Assembly (NCBI RefSeq): GCF_019774615.1
Contig: NZ_CP081497.1
Span: 1,054,001-1,118,000, forward strand
Origin: Streptomyces sp. BHT-5-2
GTDB taxonomy: Bacteria > Actinomycetota > Actinomycetes > Streptomycetales > Streptomycetaceae
Length of the DNA stretch: 64,000 bases
Direction: 5' to 3'
Each line of letters opens with the position of its first letter. The first letter of the stretch is position 1. This document shows positions 7,191 to 15,093 of this stretch, piece after piece. The notes under the pieces were generated by a model. The model did no database searches, had not been told where the DNA came from, and was given only the letters and a program-made list of their open reading frames with translations. The translations under genes and the position numbers were made by a program.

Positions 7191-8396
7191 AGGCAGCGGG
7201 CGGCCGGGAGGTTCTGCGAAATTTGATCTTGCGGTTTCCGTGCGCTGGTGCGGCAGGCGAGAGCATGTGACTTCGAGTGCCCGGCGCATTTTCGCGGCCT
7301 GTTCCTTCAACTGATCGTCAGTGCGCGTGCTGTGCCAGATGGTGCCCTCCCACTTCACGTACTGGGGTTCGCCGTCGCGCAGGAGGACCGGCTTGAGGTG
7401 GCCGTGGAAGAGGAGCGTGCGGCCCTGGTTCCGGCGGAGCCGGCTGAACCACAACGCGCTCTTTTCGTGCCGGGCGAGCCGGTTCGCGGCGACGCCGGGC
7501 AGGGTGCCGCGGACGCGGCCGGGCGTGTAGGTCGTCAGGGGCCGGCTGGGCGGTCGCCAGGAGTCGGAGAGCGCCCAGTGGGCGACGGCGTCACCGGTCC
7601 GGTCGGGCGGGCTGTAGGGGTAGGTGACGCGGCCCGCGACCTCCGCGAAGAACCGGGCCTGCTCGGCTTCGGTGCCGCCGGCCAGCCGACGCCAGTAGGG
7701 GGAGGCGATCAGCGGTGCGAGGGCGACGGCTTCGGGATAGACCGCGGCGAACAGCTTCGAGGTGCTGAAGCCGACGTAGTCCTGCTTCTCCCGGTCGAAG
7801 GGGATCAGGACGTCGAGGCGGTCGTCCCAGACGTCCCAGCGGCCGAAGGGCGACGGGCGCCCCTCCGGAGACCACATATGCGCGCAGAGCATGAGGCCGG
7901 TCAGCACCGCGTCGTAGGTGGCGGCCCAGCCGTAGCGCCGCAGCACGAGCAGGTGGCGCCGCTGTGCGTCGATGATGTCCGGGAGCCGGGTGAGATCGAC
8001 GGCGGGGTGGTCGATGTCGGGCGGCCCGATCCAGGTGCCGTGCCGCAGGCAGACGTAAGCGTGGTGGGGCAAGAGCCGCACCACCCGGCCGCCGGGATGG
8101 CGGGCGTCGCAGAGGTGGCAGCCGGTCTGCGGCTGGTGGCGGAACATCTCCCAGTTCGGCGGCGGGTCGCGCAGTTCCGGCATCGCCCCGGCCAGGGCGT
8201 GGACGCTGCGGCCGGTCAGCGCGGCGAGCCGTTCGGGGACGACGACGCGGCGGCCTGCCCCGGGGTATGCGGGCTGGGTGACCTGTAACCACAGGCCGTT
8301 GACGTCCAGGCCGTGCAGGGTGGCCAGGCGGCTGATGTAGGACGGGGGGATCTCGTGCCGGGCGGGCGGAACGGGGTCGGGAAGCGTGCGGAGCAT
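7188..8396 (-). CDS. tniQ: TniQ family target-selection protein
   Basis: A 402-residue TniQ-family protein, the TnsD/TniQ class that directs Tn7-like transposons to their targets. The N-terminal LPDPVPPARHEIPPSYISRLA is the usual TniQ opening. A zinc-binding module follows: CHLC (C93, C96) and VCLRHGTW (C116, H119). The C-terminal part is long, Arg/Trp-rich and probably DNA-binding. ATG 8396 overlaps the tnsC stop (TGATG), so translation is coupled. The length exceeds minimal TniQ (~300), closer to TnsD-like proteins. No tnsE gene is present, so this is the only candidate target selector. Confidence 0.88.
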   Translation of the reverse strand: MLRTLPDPVPPARHEIPPSYISRLATLHGLDVNGLWLQVTQPAYPGAGRRVVVPERLAALTGRSVHALAGAMPELRDPPPNWEMFRHQPQTGCHLCDARHPGGRVVRLLPHHAYVCLRHGTWIGPPDIDHPAVDLTRLPDIIDAQRRHLLVLRRYGWAATYDAVLTGLMLCAHMWSPEGRPSPFGRWDVWDDRLDVLIPFDREKQDYVGFSTSKLFAAVYPEAVALAPLIASPYWRRLAGGTEAEQARFFAEVAGRVTYPYSPPDRTGDAVAHWALSDSWRPPSRPLTTYTPGRVRGTLPGVAANRLARHEKSALWFSRLRRNQGRTLLFHGHLKPVLLRDGEPQYVKWEGTIWHSTRTDDQLKEQAAKMRRALEVTCSRLPHQRTETARSNFAEPPGRPLP

Positions 8397-9478
8397 CAGG
8401 CCGCGCGCCTCCGCCGCCCGGTCGCCTTGGCCGGAGCGGTGAGTTGCTCGGACTGCTCGGCGGCGAAGTCGATCGGGACAAGGGCCAGCAGGTCCTCGGT
8501 GATGCGTTCGCTCTCGTCCTCGATGGCCAGCACGGCGGCGCCGCGGATGAGCTGCGACAGGCTGCCGATCATGCCGCCGGTGCGGTGGAAGAGGTAGTCG
8601 CTCATCGCGCTCAGCGTGCCCGGCGCGTGCTCGTGGAGGCGGAGCATGGATTCCAGCGTGCCGACCAGGCCCCGCCAGGCTTCCTTGTCGCCGGTGGTGG
8701 CGTAGGAGAACGGGGCGGCGCGGATGACGACGAACCGTCCGGCGATCTGCCGGCCGCGCGTGCCGGCGAACAGGCCCTGGCTTTCGATGTCGATGCCCGC
8801 GTAGGCGAACGTGGCCGGCAGCCGCTCGGCGAAGTACTTCAGCTGGTCGGATGCTTCCGCCCCGGAGCGGGAGCCGAGGTTGAGGTTGTGCAGCTCGTCC
8901 ACCAGGACCAGGTCGACGTGGACGTGCGCGGCGGTGGCGCAGACGGCGTCGACGATGTCGGTGTGGGTGGCCCGGGCCGGGAAGGTCAGCCCGAAGAACC
9001 GGGCGAACTCCTGCGCCAGCATCTTCGGGGTGGCCGCCGGCGGGACGGTGACATAGACGACCGGCAGGCGGGAGCGGTCGTGCGGGTGGCGCTTGCGGGT
9101 GGCCAGCTCGTGCGCGCGGCCCAGCTGGGTGAGCGCGGTCGTCTTGCCCGTGCCGGAGGCGCCGGAGAGGATCACGCCGCGGCGGGCGGAGACCTGGTGG
9201 CGGTTGAGCTGGATCAGCAGCCGGGCGGTGGAGATCACCTTCCGGATCGTCGGGGTGTTCACCAGCGGCAGGTCCGCGTGATACTCCCGCCGCCGCTCGT
9301 CCACCCGGGCCCGTTCCCGCCCGGTCAGCGCGGCCCGCTCGGCGGCGGGCAGCAGCTTCGGCGCCGCGGTCTCGTGCTCGACGTAGCGGCGCCAACCCTC
9401 CTTCGTCGTCAGCGGGGAGTCCGGCGGCGCCTGCTCGTCGGTGTCCGGCTGCGGGGTCGCGGTCGCGGGCGTGCTCAT
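8396..9478 (-). CDS. tnsC: TnsC/TniB-type AAA+ ATPase
   Basis: A 360-residue AAA+ transposition regulator. Walker A is GASGTGKTT (about residues 106-114) and Walker B LVLVDELHNL (190-199), with the hxxDExH pattern of TniB/TnsC. The N-terminal ~60 residues are Pro/Thr-rich, the C-terminal tail is basic (KATGRRRRAA) and could contact TniQ or DNA. ATG 9478 overlaps the tnsB stop by 4 nt (ATGA). In Tn7-like systems this protein forms ATP-dependent filaments on target DNA and links the target selector to the TnsAB transposase. Confidence 0.9.
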   Translation of the reverse strand: MSTPATATPQPDTDEQAPPDSPLTTKEGWRRYVEHETAAPKLLPAAERAALTGRERARVDERRREYHADLPLVNTPTIRKVISTARLLIQLNRHQVSARRGVILSGASGTGKTTALTQLGRAHELATRKRHPHDRSRLPVVYVTVPPAATPKMLAQEFARFFGLTFPARATHTDIVDAVCATAAHVHVDLVLVDELHNLNLGSRSGAEASDQLKYFAERLPATFAYAGIDIESQGLFAGTRGRQIAGRFVVIRAAPFSYATTGDKEAWRGLVGTLESMLRLHEHAPGTLSAMSDYLFHRTGGMIGSLSQLIRGAAVLAIEDESERITEDLLALVPIDFAAEQSEQLTAPAKATGRRRRAA

Positions 9479-11505
9479 AGCCACCTTTCGGCTTCGGCGT
9501 GGGCGTCGAAGACCCCGAAGGGCACCACCTCCGCGGACGGCGCGGAGTCGGGCCCGGCGGGGTCGGGCGTGTTCTCGGTCTCGGGTTCCGCCGCGGGCGC
9601 GGGGAGTGCGGCGGCGGTGCGGGTGCGGCCCAGGACCCGGGCGGTGCGGATGTCCGGTCCGTGCTCGGCCCGGGTCAGCAGCGCGTCCAGGACCCGCGCG
9701 ACGTCGGCTTCGTTCGCGTCGTCCAGGCCGGCCGCGGCGGCCAGGCGCCGGGCGTGGTCCCAGGTGAAGTCCGCGAAGGGGGCGTTCACCAGCGGCAGGT
9801 GGACCCAGGGTGCGGTGATCCAGCCGCCGGTGGTGCGGACGAAGACGCGGGTCAGGTCGTAGGGGTCGTAGTGCACCTCCCACAGACCCCGCTTGGCCGC
9901 GTGGCCGGAGTGCTGGCGCCGCCACGGCCCGAGCTCGGGCGCGTCGTAGGTGCGGTGGCCGATGCGGATGCCGTAGTCGTTGATCGCCCGCCAGGCCACC
10001 GGCAGCAGCTCCAGGTAGTCCTCCCCGCGCAGCACCAGCGGCAGGTAGCCGGCCGCCGCGACCAGGGAGGCGTACTTGTCGTTCGGCGACATCGCCTTGC
10101 CCGGCCGGAACGGGTCGCGCAGGGCGTCGTGCGGCCGCATCTGCCACCCGGCCAGCAGCCACTCCTCCAGCAGGTCCTGTAGTTCGGGGATCGTCCAGAC
10201 GGCGGCCTGCTCGATCTTCTCGCCGCGGCGGGTGACGTCCCGGCCGGTGTAACCGGCCAGGTGCTGGCAGAACAGCGTGTTGATCGCGGAGAACGTCGCC
10301 TCCACGATCGCCTTGTCCGTCGGCGTGCGCGGACGCGCCCGCTGGACGGAGATGCCGAGGCGTTCGCAGGCCCGCAGGAAGGTGTCGGAGATGAACACCT
10401 TCCCGCCGTCGATGACCACGGTGTCCGGCACGATCACCGGCTTCGCCGCGGCCTGCTCCATCCGCGCGTCGACGCCGAGCAGCTGCCTGTGCGGCATCCG
10501 CGAGACCGCCATCCGTAGCGACGCGGACCAGCCTGGCCGCATCGGCTCCGGGACCAGCATCCGCGCAAGCAGCAGCGAAGCGTCCACCGCCTTGGTGCCC
10601 ACCGGCCGCAGCACCGCCGCGCAGATCGTGCGGGTGGCGACGTCGACCGCGATCGTCAGATCCGCCCGCGCCCTCACCCCCGAGTCCAGGACCACCATCA
10701 CATCCAGCGGGGTGGAGTCGATCTGCACCTGTTCCCCGGGCCGGTCCGCGAACGTCGGCGTGAACGGCCCCGCCGGCCGGTTCGCCGTCTGCCGCCGCGT
10801 GACCGCCGACCCAAAGGCGTGCCGCCCGGCCGAGAGCGTGTCGATGAGGCGGTAGAAGGTGTTCCGGCTCGGCAGGGGCACCACCCCTTCGCCGTGGGTG
10901 GCCTCCACCAGCTTCACCACCCGCCGGATCACCCGCGACCGCGTCCCGGTCGACACCTGCGTCTGGTCGTCCAGCACCTGGCGGATCGCCGCGACCACGC
11001 GCGCATCTGCCCGCCCGGTCGCCTCCCTCACCCGCACCAACCGCTGATCAACCAGCCCCCACAACCCCTGCCGGGCGTAGCGGGACCGCTTGTCCATCAC
11101 CGTGCGCAGGCTCACGCCCAGCTCGTCGGCCTTCGCCTGGGCCCGCTCCACCACCGTCCGCGACACCAGGTCGTACTCCGGCCGCGCAGGTGTTCCCGGC
11201 TCGGCGCCGGGCGGCAGCCCGGTCTCCACCTCCACCACATGCCGCTGCCACTCGACCGCCGCCGCCCGCGCCGGCTCCGGCAGCGTCTCCAGCAGACCGA
11301 ACGGCTCCATCTCCGGCAGCGGCTCGGCGCCGGTAACAGCGAAGTCCGGCGCCGCCATCAGATACGAGGCCAGCACCACCGATTCCGCCCCGGCAGCGGA
11401 CCGCAGCCGCACCGCCGTCCCGGCCAGAGCCACCACCTGATGCTCACCGCCGTCGAAGGTCACCCAGTCACCCGGCCGCAGCACCGAGCCCCCGCCCGCG
11501 GTCAC
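9475..11505 (-). CDS. tnsB: TnsB-type DDE transposase (Mu/retroviral integrase fold)
   Basis: A 676-residue transposase. The DDE triad is visible: D263 in VQIDSTPLD, D366 in VVIDGGKVF and E402 in KAIVEATFSAIN, with exactly 35 residues between the second Asp and the Glu. Helix-turn-helix regions (about 110-200) precede the catalytic core, and a Mu-type C-terminal beta domain (about 500-600) follows. Length matches TnsB (~700). Start GTG 11505 overlaps the tnsA stop (GTGA). TnsB would bind the TTGCA-type repeats in the element ends and carry out 3'-end strand transfer. The triad looks intact. Confidence 0.93.
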   Translation of the reverse strand: MTAGGGSVLRPGDWVTFDGGEHQVVALAGTAVRLRSAAGAESVVLASYLMAAPDFAVTGAEPLPEMEPFGLLETLPEPARAAAVEWQRHVVEVETGLPPGAEPGTPARPEYDLVSRTVVERAQAKADELGVSLRTVMDKRSRYARQGLWGLVDQRLVRVREATGRADARVVAAIRQVLDDQTQVSTGTRSRVIRRVVKLVEATHGEGVVPLPSRNTFYRLIDTLSAGRHAFGSAVTRRQTANRPAGPFTPTFADRPGEQVQIDSTPLDVMVVLDSGVRARADLTIAVDVATRTICAAVLRPVGTKAVDASLLLARMLVPEPMRPGWSASLRMAVSRMPHRQLLGVDARMEQAAAKPVIVPDTVVIDGGKVFISDTFLRACERLGISVQRARPRTPTDKAIVEATFSAINTLFCQHLAGYTGRDVTRRGEKIEQAAVWTIPELQDLLEEWLLAGWQMRPHDALRDPFRPGKAMSPNDKYASLVAAAGYLPLVLRGEDYLELLPVAWRAINDYGIRIGHRTYDAPELGPWRRQHSGHAAKRGLWEVHYDPYDLTRVFVRTTGGWITAPWVHLPLVNAPFADFTWDHARRLAAAAGLDDANEADVARVLDALLTRAEHGPDIRTARVLGRTRTAAALPAPAAEPETENTPDPAGPDSAPSAEVVPFGVFDAHAEAERWL

Positions 11506-12263
11506 CGGCCCGCCCCCGGCGAGACCAGCGAGCCGGAGTGCAGCGGCACCGACACATCCACCGTCAGCTCGTGCGACCACAGCAGGTGGAACAGCACCGG
11601 CAGCACCGCCAGCGGCTCACCCGCCGCCGCGGCCCCGTCCATCAGCGGCAGCGGCTCGGCGAACACCTCCCGCAGCCGCGAGGCGGCCGGCTCCACCCCA
11701 TGCCGGGGGTGCCGGTAGCCCGCCAGCCACCGGACGTTGCGGACCACGACCGCATCCGGGGCACCCAGCAGCCGGAACTCCCACCCCACCTCGGCGCAGG
11801 CCGCCGCCGTCGCCTCGAACTTCACCACGTCCCGCAGGCCGCGGCGATCGGCCGGACGGCAGTCGACGACCACACCCGTCCCGTCCTCGCGGCGGGCGAA
11901 GTAGTCCGGCGCGTGCGAGACCGGCCGCCCGTTCGCCGCCGACCAGAACAGCCAGAACGGCTGCGAGGAGATCCCCACCACCGCCGGATCGAAGTCCAGC
12001 AGCGTGACCTGGTCGCGCTCCAGCCAGGACTCGTACCCGACGTGCCCGCCGGTGGTCGCCGACCACCACAGGCCCGGCAGGTTCCGCTGCCGCCGGTACG
12101 ACGCGAAGGCCCGTACGGGACGGGCGTGCTCGAACGACACCGCCCACGCCTCCGGCAGCGGACGCCGCAACCCCGTCCCGTCCGGGGCGACGTACGCGAC
12201 CTCGAACCCAGACGCCGGAGGCCCAGCAGAACCACCCGGCAGGACCTCTAACGCATGCACCAC
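11502..12263 (-). CDS. tnsA: TnsA-like heteromeric transposase endonuclease subunit
   Basis: A 253-residue TnsA-family nuclease that would cleave 5' ends so the element moves by cut-and-paste. Core motifs: YESWLERDQVTLLDFDP (E78/E82), HAPDYFARREDG (D120) and VVVDCRPAD (D134, R136). The Lys expected in the last motif of restriction-fold nucleases is Arg here. Start GTG 12263 (GGTGGGG upstream), with GTG 12260 as alternative. Codon 5 is TTA (12249-12251), which in Streptomyces needs the bldA tRNA. The gene starts about 100 bp from the right tip, so its promoter must lie within the transposon end. Confidence 0.85.
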   Translation of the reverse strand: MVHALEVLPGGSAGPPASGFEVAYVAPDGTGLRRPLPEAWAVSFEHARPVRAFASYRRQRNLPGLWWSATTGGHVGYESWLERDQVTLLDFDPAVVGISSQPFWLFWSAANGRPVSHAPDYFARREDGTGVVVDCRPADRRGLRDVVKFEATAAACAEVGWEFRLLGAPDAVVVRNVRWLAGYRHPRHGVEPAASRLREVFAEPLPLMDGAAAAGEPLAVLPVLFHLLWSHELTVDVSVPLHSGSLVSPGAGR

Positions 12264-12281
12264 GTCCGGCTAACCCCACCG

Positions 12282-12316
12282 CTCGATGCAAGGTCACGTT
12301 GACCACTGCAAGATCA
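12282..12316 (-). repeat. Two putative TnsB-binding repeats in the right end
   Basis: On the minus strand TGATCTTGCAGTGG (from 12316) and TGACCTTGCATCGAG (from 12296) are repeats about 20 bp apart, sharing TGA.CTTGCA. With the terminal GACTCTGCA they make three sites in the right end. They overlap the only space available for the tnsA promoter, suggesting autorepression by TnsB as in Tn7. Confidence 0.65.
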
Positions 12317-12338
12317 GATGCAGCTTAGAGCTGACATG

Positions 12339-12362
12339 TGCAGAGTCAAGCCGTACCGGACA
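12339..12362 (-). repeat. Right terminal inverted repeat of the Tn7-like element
   Basis: Read inward it begins TGTCCGGT and matches the left end at 19 of 24 positions. It abuts the right CTTCT duplication. Confidence 0.9.
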
Positions 12363-12367
12363 CTTCT
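12363..12367. repeat. Target-site duplication, right copy (CTTCT)
   Basis: Identical to 3742-3746. The following bases GG complete the TGG codon (Trp271) of the original tyrosinase. Confidence 0.93.
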
Positions 12368-13068
12368 GGCCGGCATGGCTGCGAAGAGGCGACGGCCGCA
12401 AGAATCCGAACGACCAGAGCTGGCTGACCAGGAAGTACACCTTCTTCGACGAAGCGGGGACGCTGCTGACCCCCACCACCGAGGAAGTCCTGACCAGCGC
12501 AGGCGACTACGAGTACCAGTCGCTGGACAGCGGAACGGGAGAACAACCGGCCGTGTGCGCACGCCAGTTGGCACCGGCCGAGGAGAGGGTTCTGGTCATG
12601 TCCAACCCCGGCCACCCGCTCAGCCTCGCCGGCCCGACCGAAGTCCCGCTGGAGGCCGCCAACGACTCCAGCCAGACGCAGGACTTCCTCGCCGGCGGAG
12701 CCGTGCCCGAGAACGGTCTGATCCTGACCGTGCGGGGTATCCGTTCCAACGTCCCTCCGGGGACTCCGTACCGCATCTACCTCAACCCGCCGCAGGGCCA
12801 GGGCGAGGGCCGGCCTGATGACGCCTACTTCGTCGGCTGGGTCTCCTTCTTCGGATCGAGCGAGGGCGAACACCACGGCAACGGAGACGGCAACGAGTTC
12901 AGCTACGACATCACCGAACGCGTGCGCCAGCTCCAGGAACAGGGGATGTGGGCCGAAGGACCCGTCACCGTCTCCCTCGTGCCGTCCACCACCATCCCCG
13001 GCGAACTGGCCGCCGGCCCCCACGCCCCGCAACCCACCATCGACCGGGTCACCATCACCACCCGGTGA
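12363..13068 (+). pseudogene. Tyrosinase C-terminal part (interrupted gene)
   Basis: After the CTTCT duplication the frame reads FWPAWLRRGDGRKNPND, then a WLTRKYTFFDEAG segment. This is the linker and C-terminal beta domain (KFDV-like) of plant-type polyphenol oxidases, continuing from NIDR at 3740. The 811 nt of the left part plus 701 nt from 12368 give 1,512 nt, exactly 504 codons, so the frame is restored. A spurious open frame starts upstream at 12286 within the transposon end; it may allow the fragment to be expressed, but without any copper ligands. The C-terminal domain normally covers the active site. Confidence 0.9.
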
Positions 13069-13117
13069 CGTCGCCGCCCCAGGCGGTCAACTCCCTGCCG
13101 GGACGCTCCACCCCCCC

Positions 13118-13144
13118 CGTGCCACTGTCGGTGACGGTGGCACG
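13118..13144. terminator. Convergent terminator hairpin
   Basis: CGTGCCACTGTC (13118-13129) pairs with GACGGTGGCACG (13133-13144) at 11 of 12 positions plus one wobble, with a 3-nt loop. It lies between the end of the tyrosinase and the end of the convergent serine hydrolase. Confidence 0.65.
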
Positions 13145-13189
13145 AGTGCCGGCAGGCGCAGCCCCTGAAGCTGCCTCACTGAAGGGCCG

Positions 13190-14302
13190 TCAAACGACCG
13201 GTGACATGGGCGATTCCGGCGACACCGCCCCCGATACCTCGGCCAGTAGCCGCTCGACATCTGCGCCCCAGCGCGAGACGATCACCAGATCGCGTGCCGG
13301 GTCCACCCACAGCAGATGGTTGCCCCCGTTGCCACGGGCGCAGCGGCCGGTGCGCGGAGCCTGGGGCCAGACGGTGCGGTCGTCGTTGAGCCACCAGGAC
13401 AGACCGTAGTTGGGCTTGGCCCGGCAGGGCGTCCACAGCTCCTCGATCCAGCGGCGGGAGAGGACCTGACGCCCGGCCCATGTGCCACCGCGCAAACAGA
13501 GATGGCCGATGCGGGCCAGGTCCAGGGCGCCGATCCACAGACCGCCGCCCCAGTGGGCGCCGCCGGAGACGACCGGCACCTGGGTGCCGTCGACGTCGAC
13601 CAACGAGTTCTGGTAGCCGTGCCAGGACCAGCCGCCGGAGGCACCGATCGCCGTCATGACGCGTTCGCGCAGGACCTCCGGAAGCGAGCGGCCCAACACG
13701 ACCGTCAGGGCCAGCGCCGTGAGGTTGACACGGACATCGTTGTAGGCCCAACCCTGGCCGGGAGGCCCACCGGCCGACTCGGTCCCCTCACGTGTGCTCT
13801 GGGCGTCCGCCCACGTCGGCTTGCCCCACAACTCGCCCTCCCACTGACTGGTCTGGTCGAGGAGATGACGCCAGGTGATCGCATGCCCATGGGAGTCGCC
13901 GAACTGCGGCAGGTCCACGGACTCGGCCACCGGCTCGTCCAGGCGCAGCCTCGCGTCGTCGAACGCGACGCCGCCCACCAGCGAGAGCACGCTCTTGGTG
14001 GCGCTGAACGCCATCTCGGTCCGAGTCGGGTCGCCCCACGAGGCGAGGACCGTACCGCGCCGGACCACGACACCGCTGGGCCCCTGTCCGTCCAGGAGGG
14101 GGCCCACGACCTCACGGTGGGAGGCGTCCGACACCTGCGCGGCGAGGTACGAGGCCATGTCCCCGATCCCCGACACCGGCCGTCCCGCCTGCGCCCGGAC
14201 CGCCCGCGCAAGTCCCGCCCGATCCACTCCCTCCCAGGGATCGGCGGGGCGATGCACCCGTTCCAGGCACTCACCGTCATGCCGCGACGTGACTGCATCC
14301 AT
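13190..14302 (-). CDS. Beta-lactamase-fold serine hydrolase
   Basis: A 370-residue penicillin-binding/class C beta-lactamase-like protein. The SxxK nucleophile is SATKSVLSL (about residues 100-108) and the YxN motif is in WAYNDVRVN (about 205). The third motif is likely around RGNGGNHLLW near the C-terminus. No signal peptide is visible, so it is probably an intracellular esterase or amidase rather than a resistance enzyme. ATG 14302 is chosen because GGGAGG lies 6 nt upstream; the open frame continues further but without a better start. Convergent with the tyrosinase remnant. Confidence 0.85.
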   Translation of the reverse strand: MDAVTSRHDGECLERVHRPADPWEGVDRAGLARAVRAQAGRPVSGIGDMASYLAAQVSDASHREVVGPLLDGQGPSGVVVRRGTVLASWGDPTRTEMAFSATKSVLSLVGGVAFDDARLRLDEPVAESVDLPQFGDSHGHAITWRHLLDQTSQWEGELWGKPTWADAQSTREGTESAGGPPGQGWAYNDVRVNLTALALTVVLGRSLPEVLRERVMTAIGASGGWSWHGYQNSLVDVDGTQVPVVSGGAHWGGGLWIGALDLARIGHLCLRGGTWAGRQVLSRRWIEELWTPCRAKPNYGLSWWLNDDRTVWPQAPRTGRCARGNGGNHLLWVDPARDLVIVSRWGADVERLLAEVSGAVSPESPMSPVV

Positions 14303-14547
14303 GCCATGCCTCCCACAGAAGTCGGAAAGCGTCTCACCGCACAGTGGAGACGAACCCAGGAACCCTACTGGCACGGGGAGTTGACCGCAGTGATGCCTGG
14401 CACATACTCCGCTGACGCGCCGATGCCCACACCACGCCGACGCTGCACGTCGTTGCCAATACAGCAACAACGTTTGCCGTCGCGGTCATGGTGGTCGCAG
14501 CCTGGTGTTCGACCAAAGGCCGTCGACAACAGCCAGGAGGCCACACG

Positions 14548-14991
14548 ATGACCACCCGCGAAGGCGCCGGGTCCGCAACGAGCCCGGACGACACGGCACC
14601 GCCGAACAACCGCGTCCACCACGTGCGAGCCGGCGAGTTGGACGGCTACACCGCTCTCAGCGGCGGCACCGTCGGCTCGAAGAAGCTGTGGATGGGGCTG
14701 GTCGAGAACCCACCGCTGAGCGCCACGGACAACCATCACCACGGCGATTCCGAGGCGGGCATCTACGTGGTGGGCGGACACCCCGTGTTCGTCTTCCACG
14801 ACGGCACACAGGAGGTGCGGATCTCCGCGGGCCCGGGCGACTTCCTCCTCGTCCCTCCGTTCGTTCCGCATCGCGAGGAGAATCCGGACCCGAACGAACC
14901 CGTGGTCGTCGTCATCGCGCGGACCACGCAGGAGCCGATCAAGGTGTCGGTGCCTGAGCTGTATCAACTCAAGGAAGCCGGCACCCGGTAG
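14548..14991 (+). CDS. Cupin-domain protein
   Basis: A 147-residue single-cupin protein. The first metal motif is NHHHGDSEAGIYVVGG (about residues 61-76) with two His and Glu; the second is LLVPPFVPHREEN (about 109-121) with a His. That is the usual small-cupin arrangement, for a possible metal-dependent dioxygenase, isomerase or sensor. ATG 14548 has CAGGAGG 7 nt upstream. The Ser/Pro-rich N-terminal 25 residues are probably flexible. It is divergent from the serine hydrolase and convergent with the 2-methylisoborneol operon. Substrate unknown. Confidence 0.85.
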   Translation: MTTREGAGSATSPDDTAPPNNRVHHVRAGELDGYTALSGGTVGSKKLWMGLVENPPLSATDNHHHGDSEAGIYVVGGHPVFVFHDGTQEVRISAGPGDFLLVPPFVPHREENPDPNEPVVVVIARTTQEPIKVSVPELYQLKEAGTR

Positions 14992-15045
14992 ACAGGCACG
15001 TAGACAGGCACAGGCCGAGTCGCCGGTCGTGTGCCGGTCGTGCGT

Positions 15046-15078
15046 CAGGGGCCGCGCCCGTCACAGGCGCGGCCCCTG
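15046..15078. terminator. Bidirectional terminator between cupin and MIB operon
   Basis: CAGGGGCCGCGCC (15046-15058) and GGCGCGGCCCCTG (15066-15078) form a perfect 13-bp stem with a 7-nt loop, between two convergent stop codons (14991 and 15094). Confidence 0.85.
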
Positions 15079-15093
15079 ATCCCTACCCGGTCC

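Larger units (their letters stand above)
3747..12362 (-). mobile_element. Tn7-like transposon (TnsABC-TniQ), 8,616 bp, apparently complete
   Basis: The element runs from TGTCCGGT (3747) to ACCGGACA (12362), with TGT...ACA tips as in Tn7-family ends and a 5-bp duplication (CTTCT) on both sides. The 24-bp ends match at 19 of 24 positions. Transposition genes tnsA, tnsB, tnsC and tniQ lie at the right end and read leftward. Cargo at the left comprises DUF5994, membrane, YjbQ and small unknown genes plus an IS5 remnant. All four transposition genes are open and the DDE residues are present, so it may be active. It interrupts a tyrosinase gene at the CuB-coding region. Tn7-like family rules are known; the boundaries are read directly here. 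Confidence 0.93.

Noticed and set aside
7224..7232. TGATCTTGC within tniQ as a possible left transposon end, matching an inverted repeat in the right end
   Set aside because: It lies inside the tniQ reading frame and has no tip or duplication; the true left end with CTTCT is at 3747.
12286..12362. Start of the plus-strand frame that leads into the tyrosinase C-terminal part
   Set aside because: These codons are the transposon right end read through by chance; similarity to tyrosinase starts only after the CTTCT duplication.
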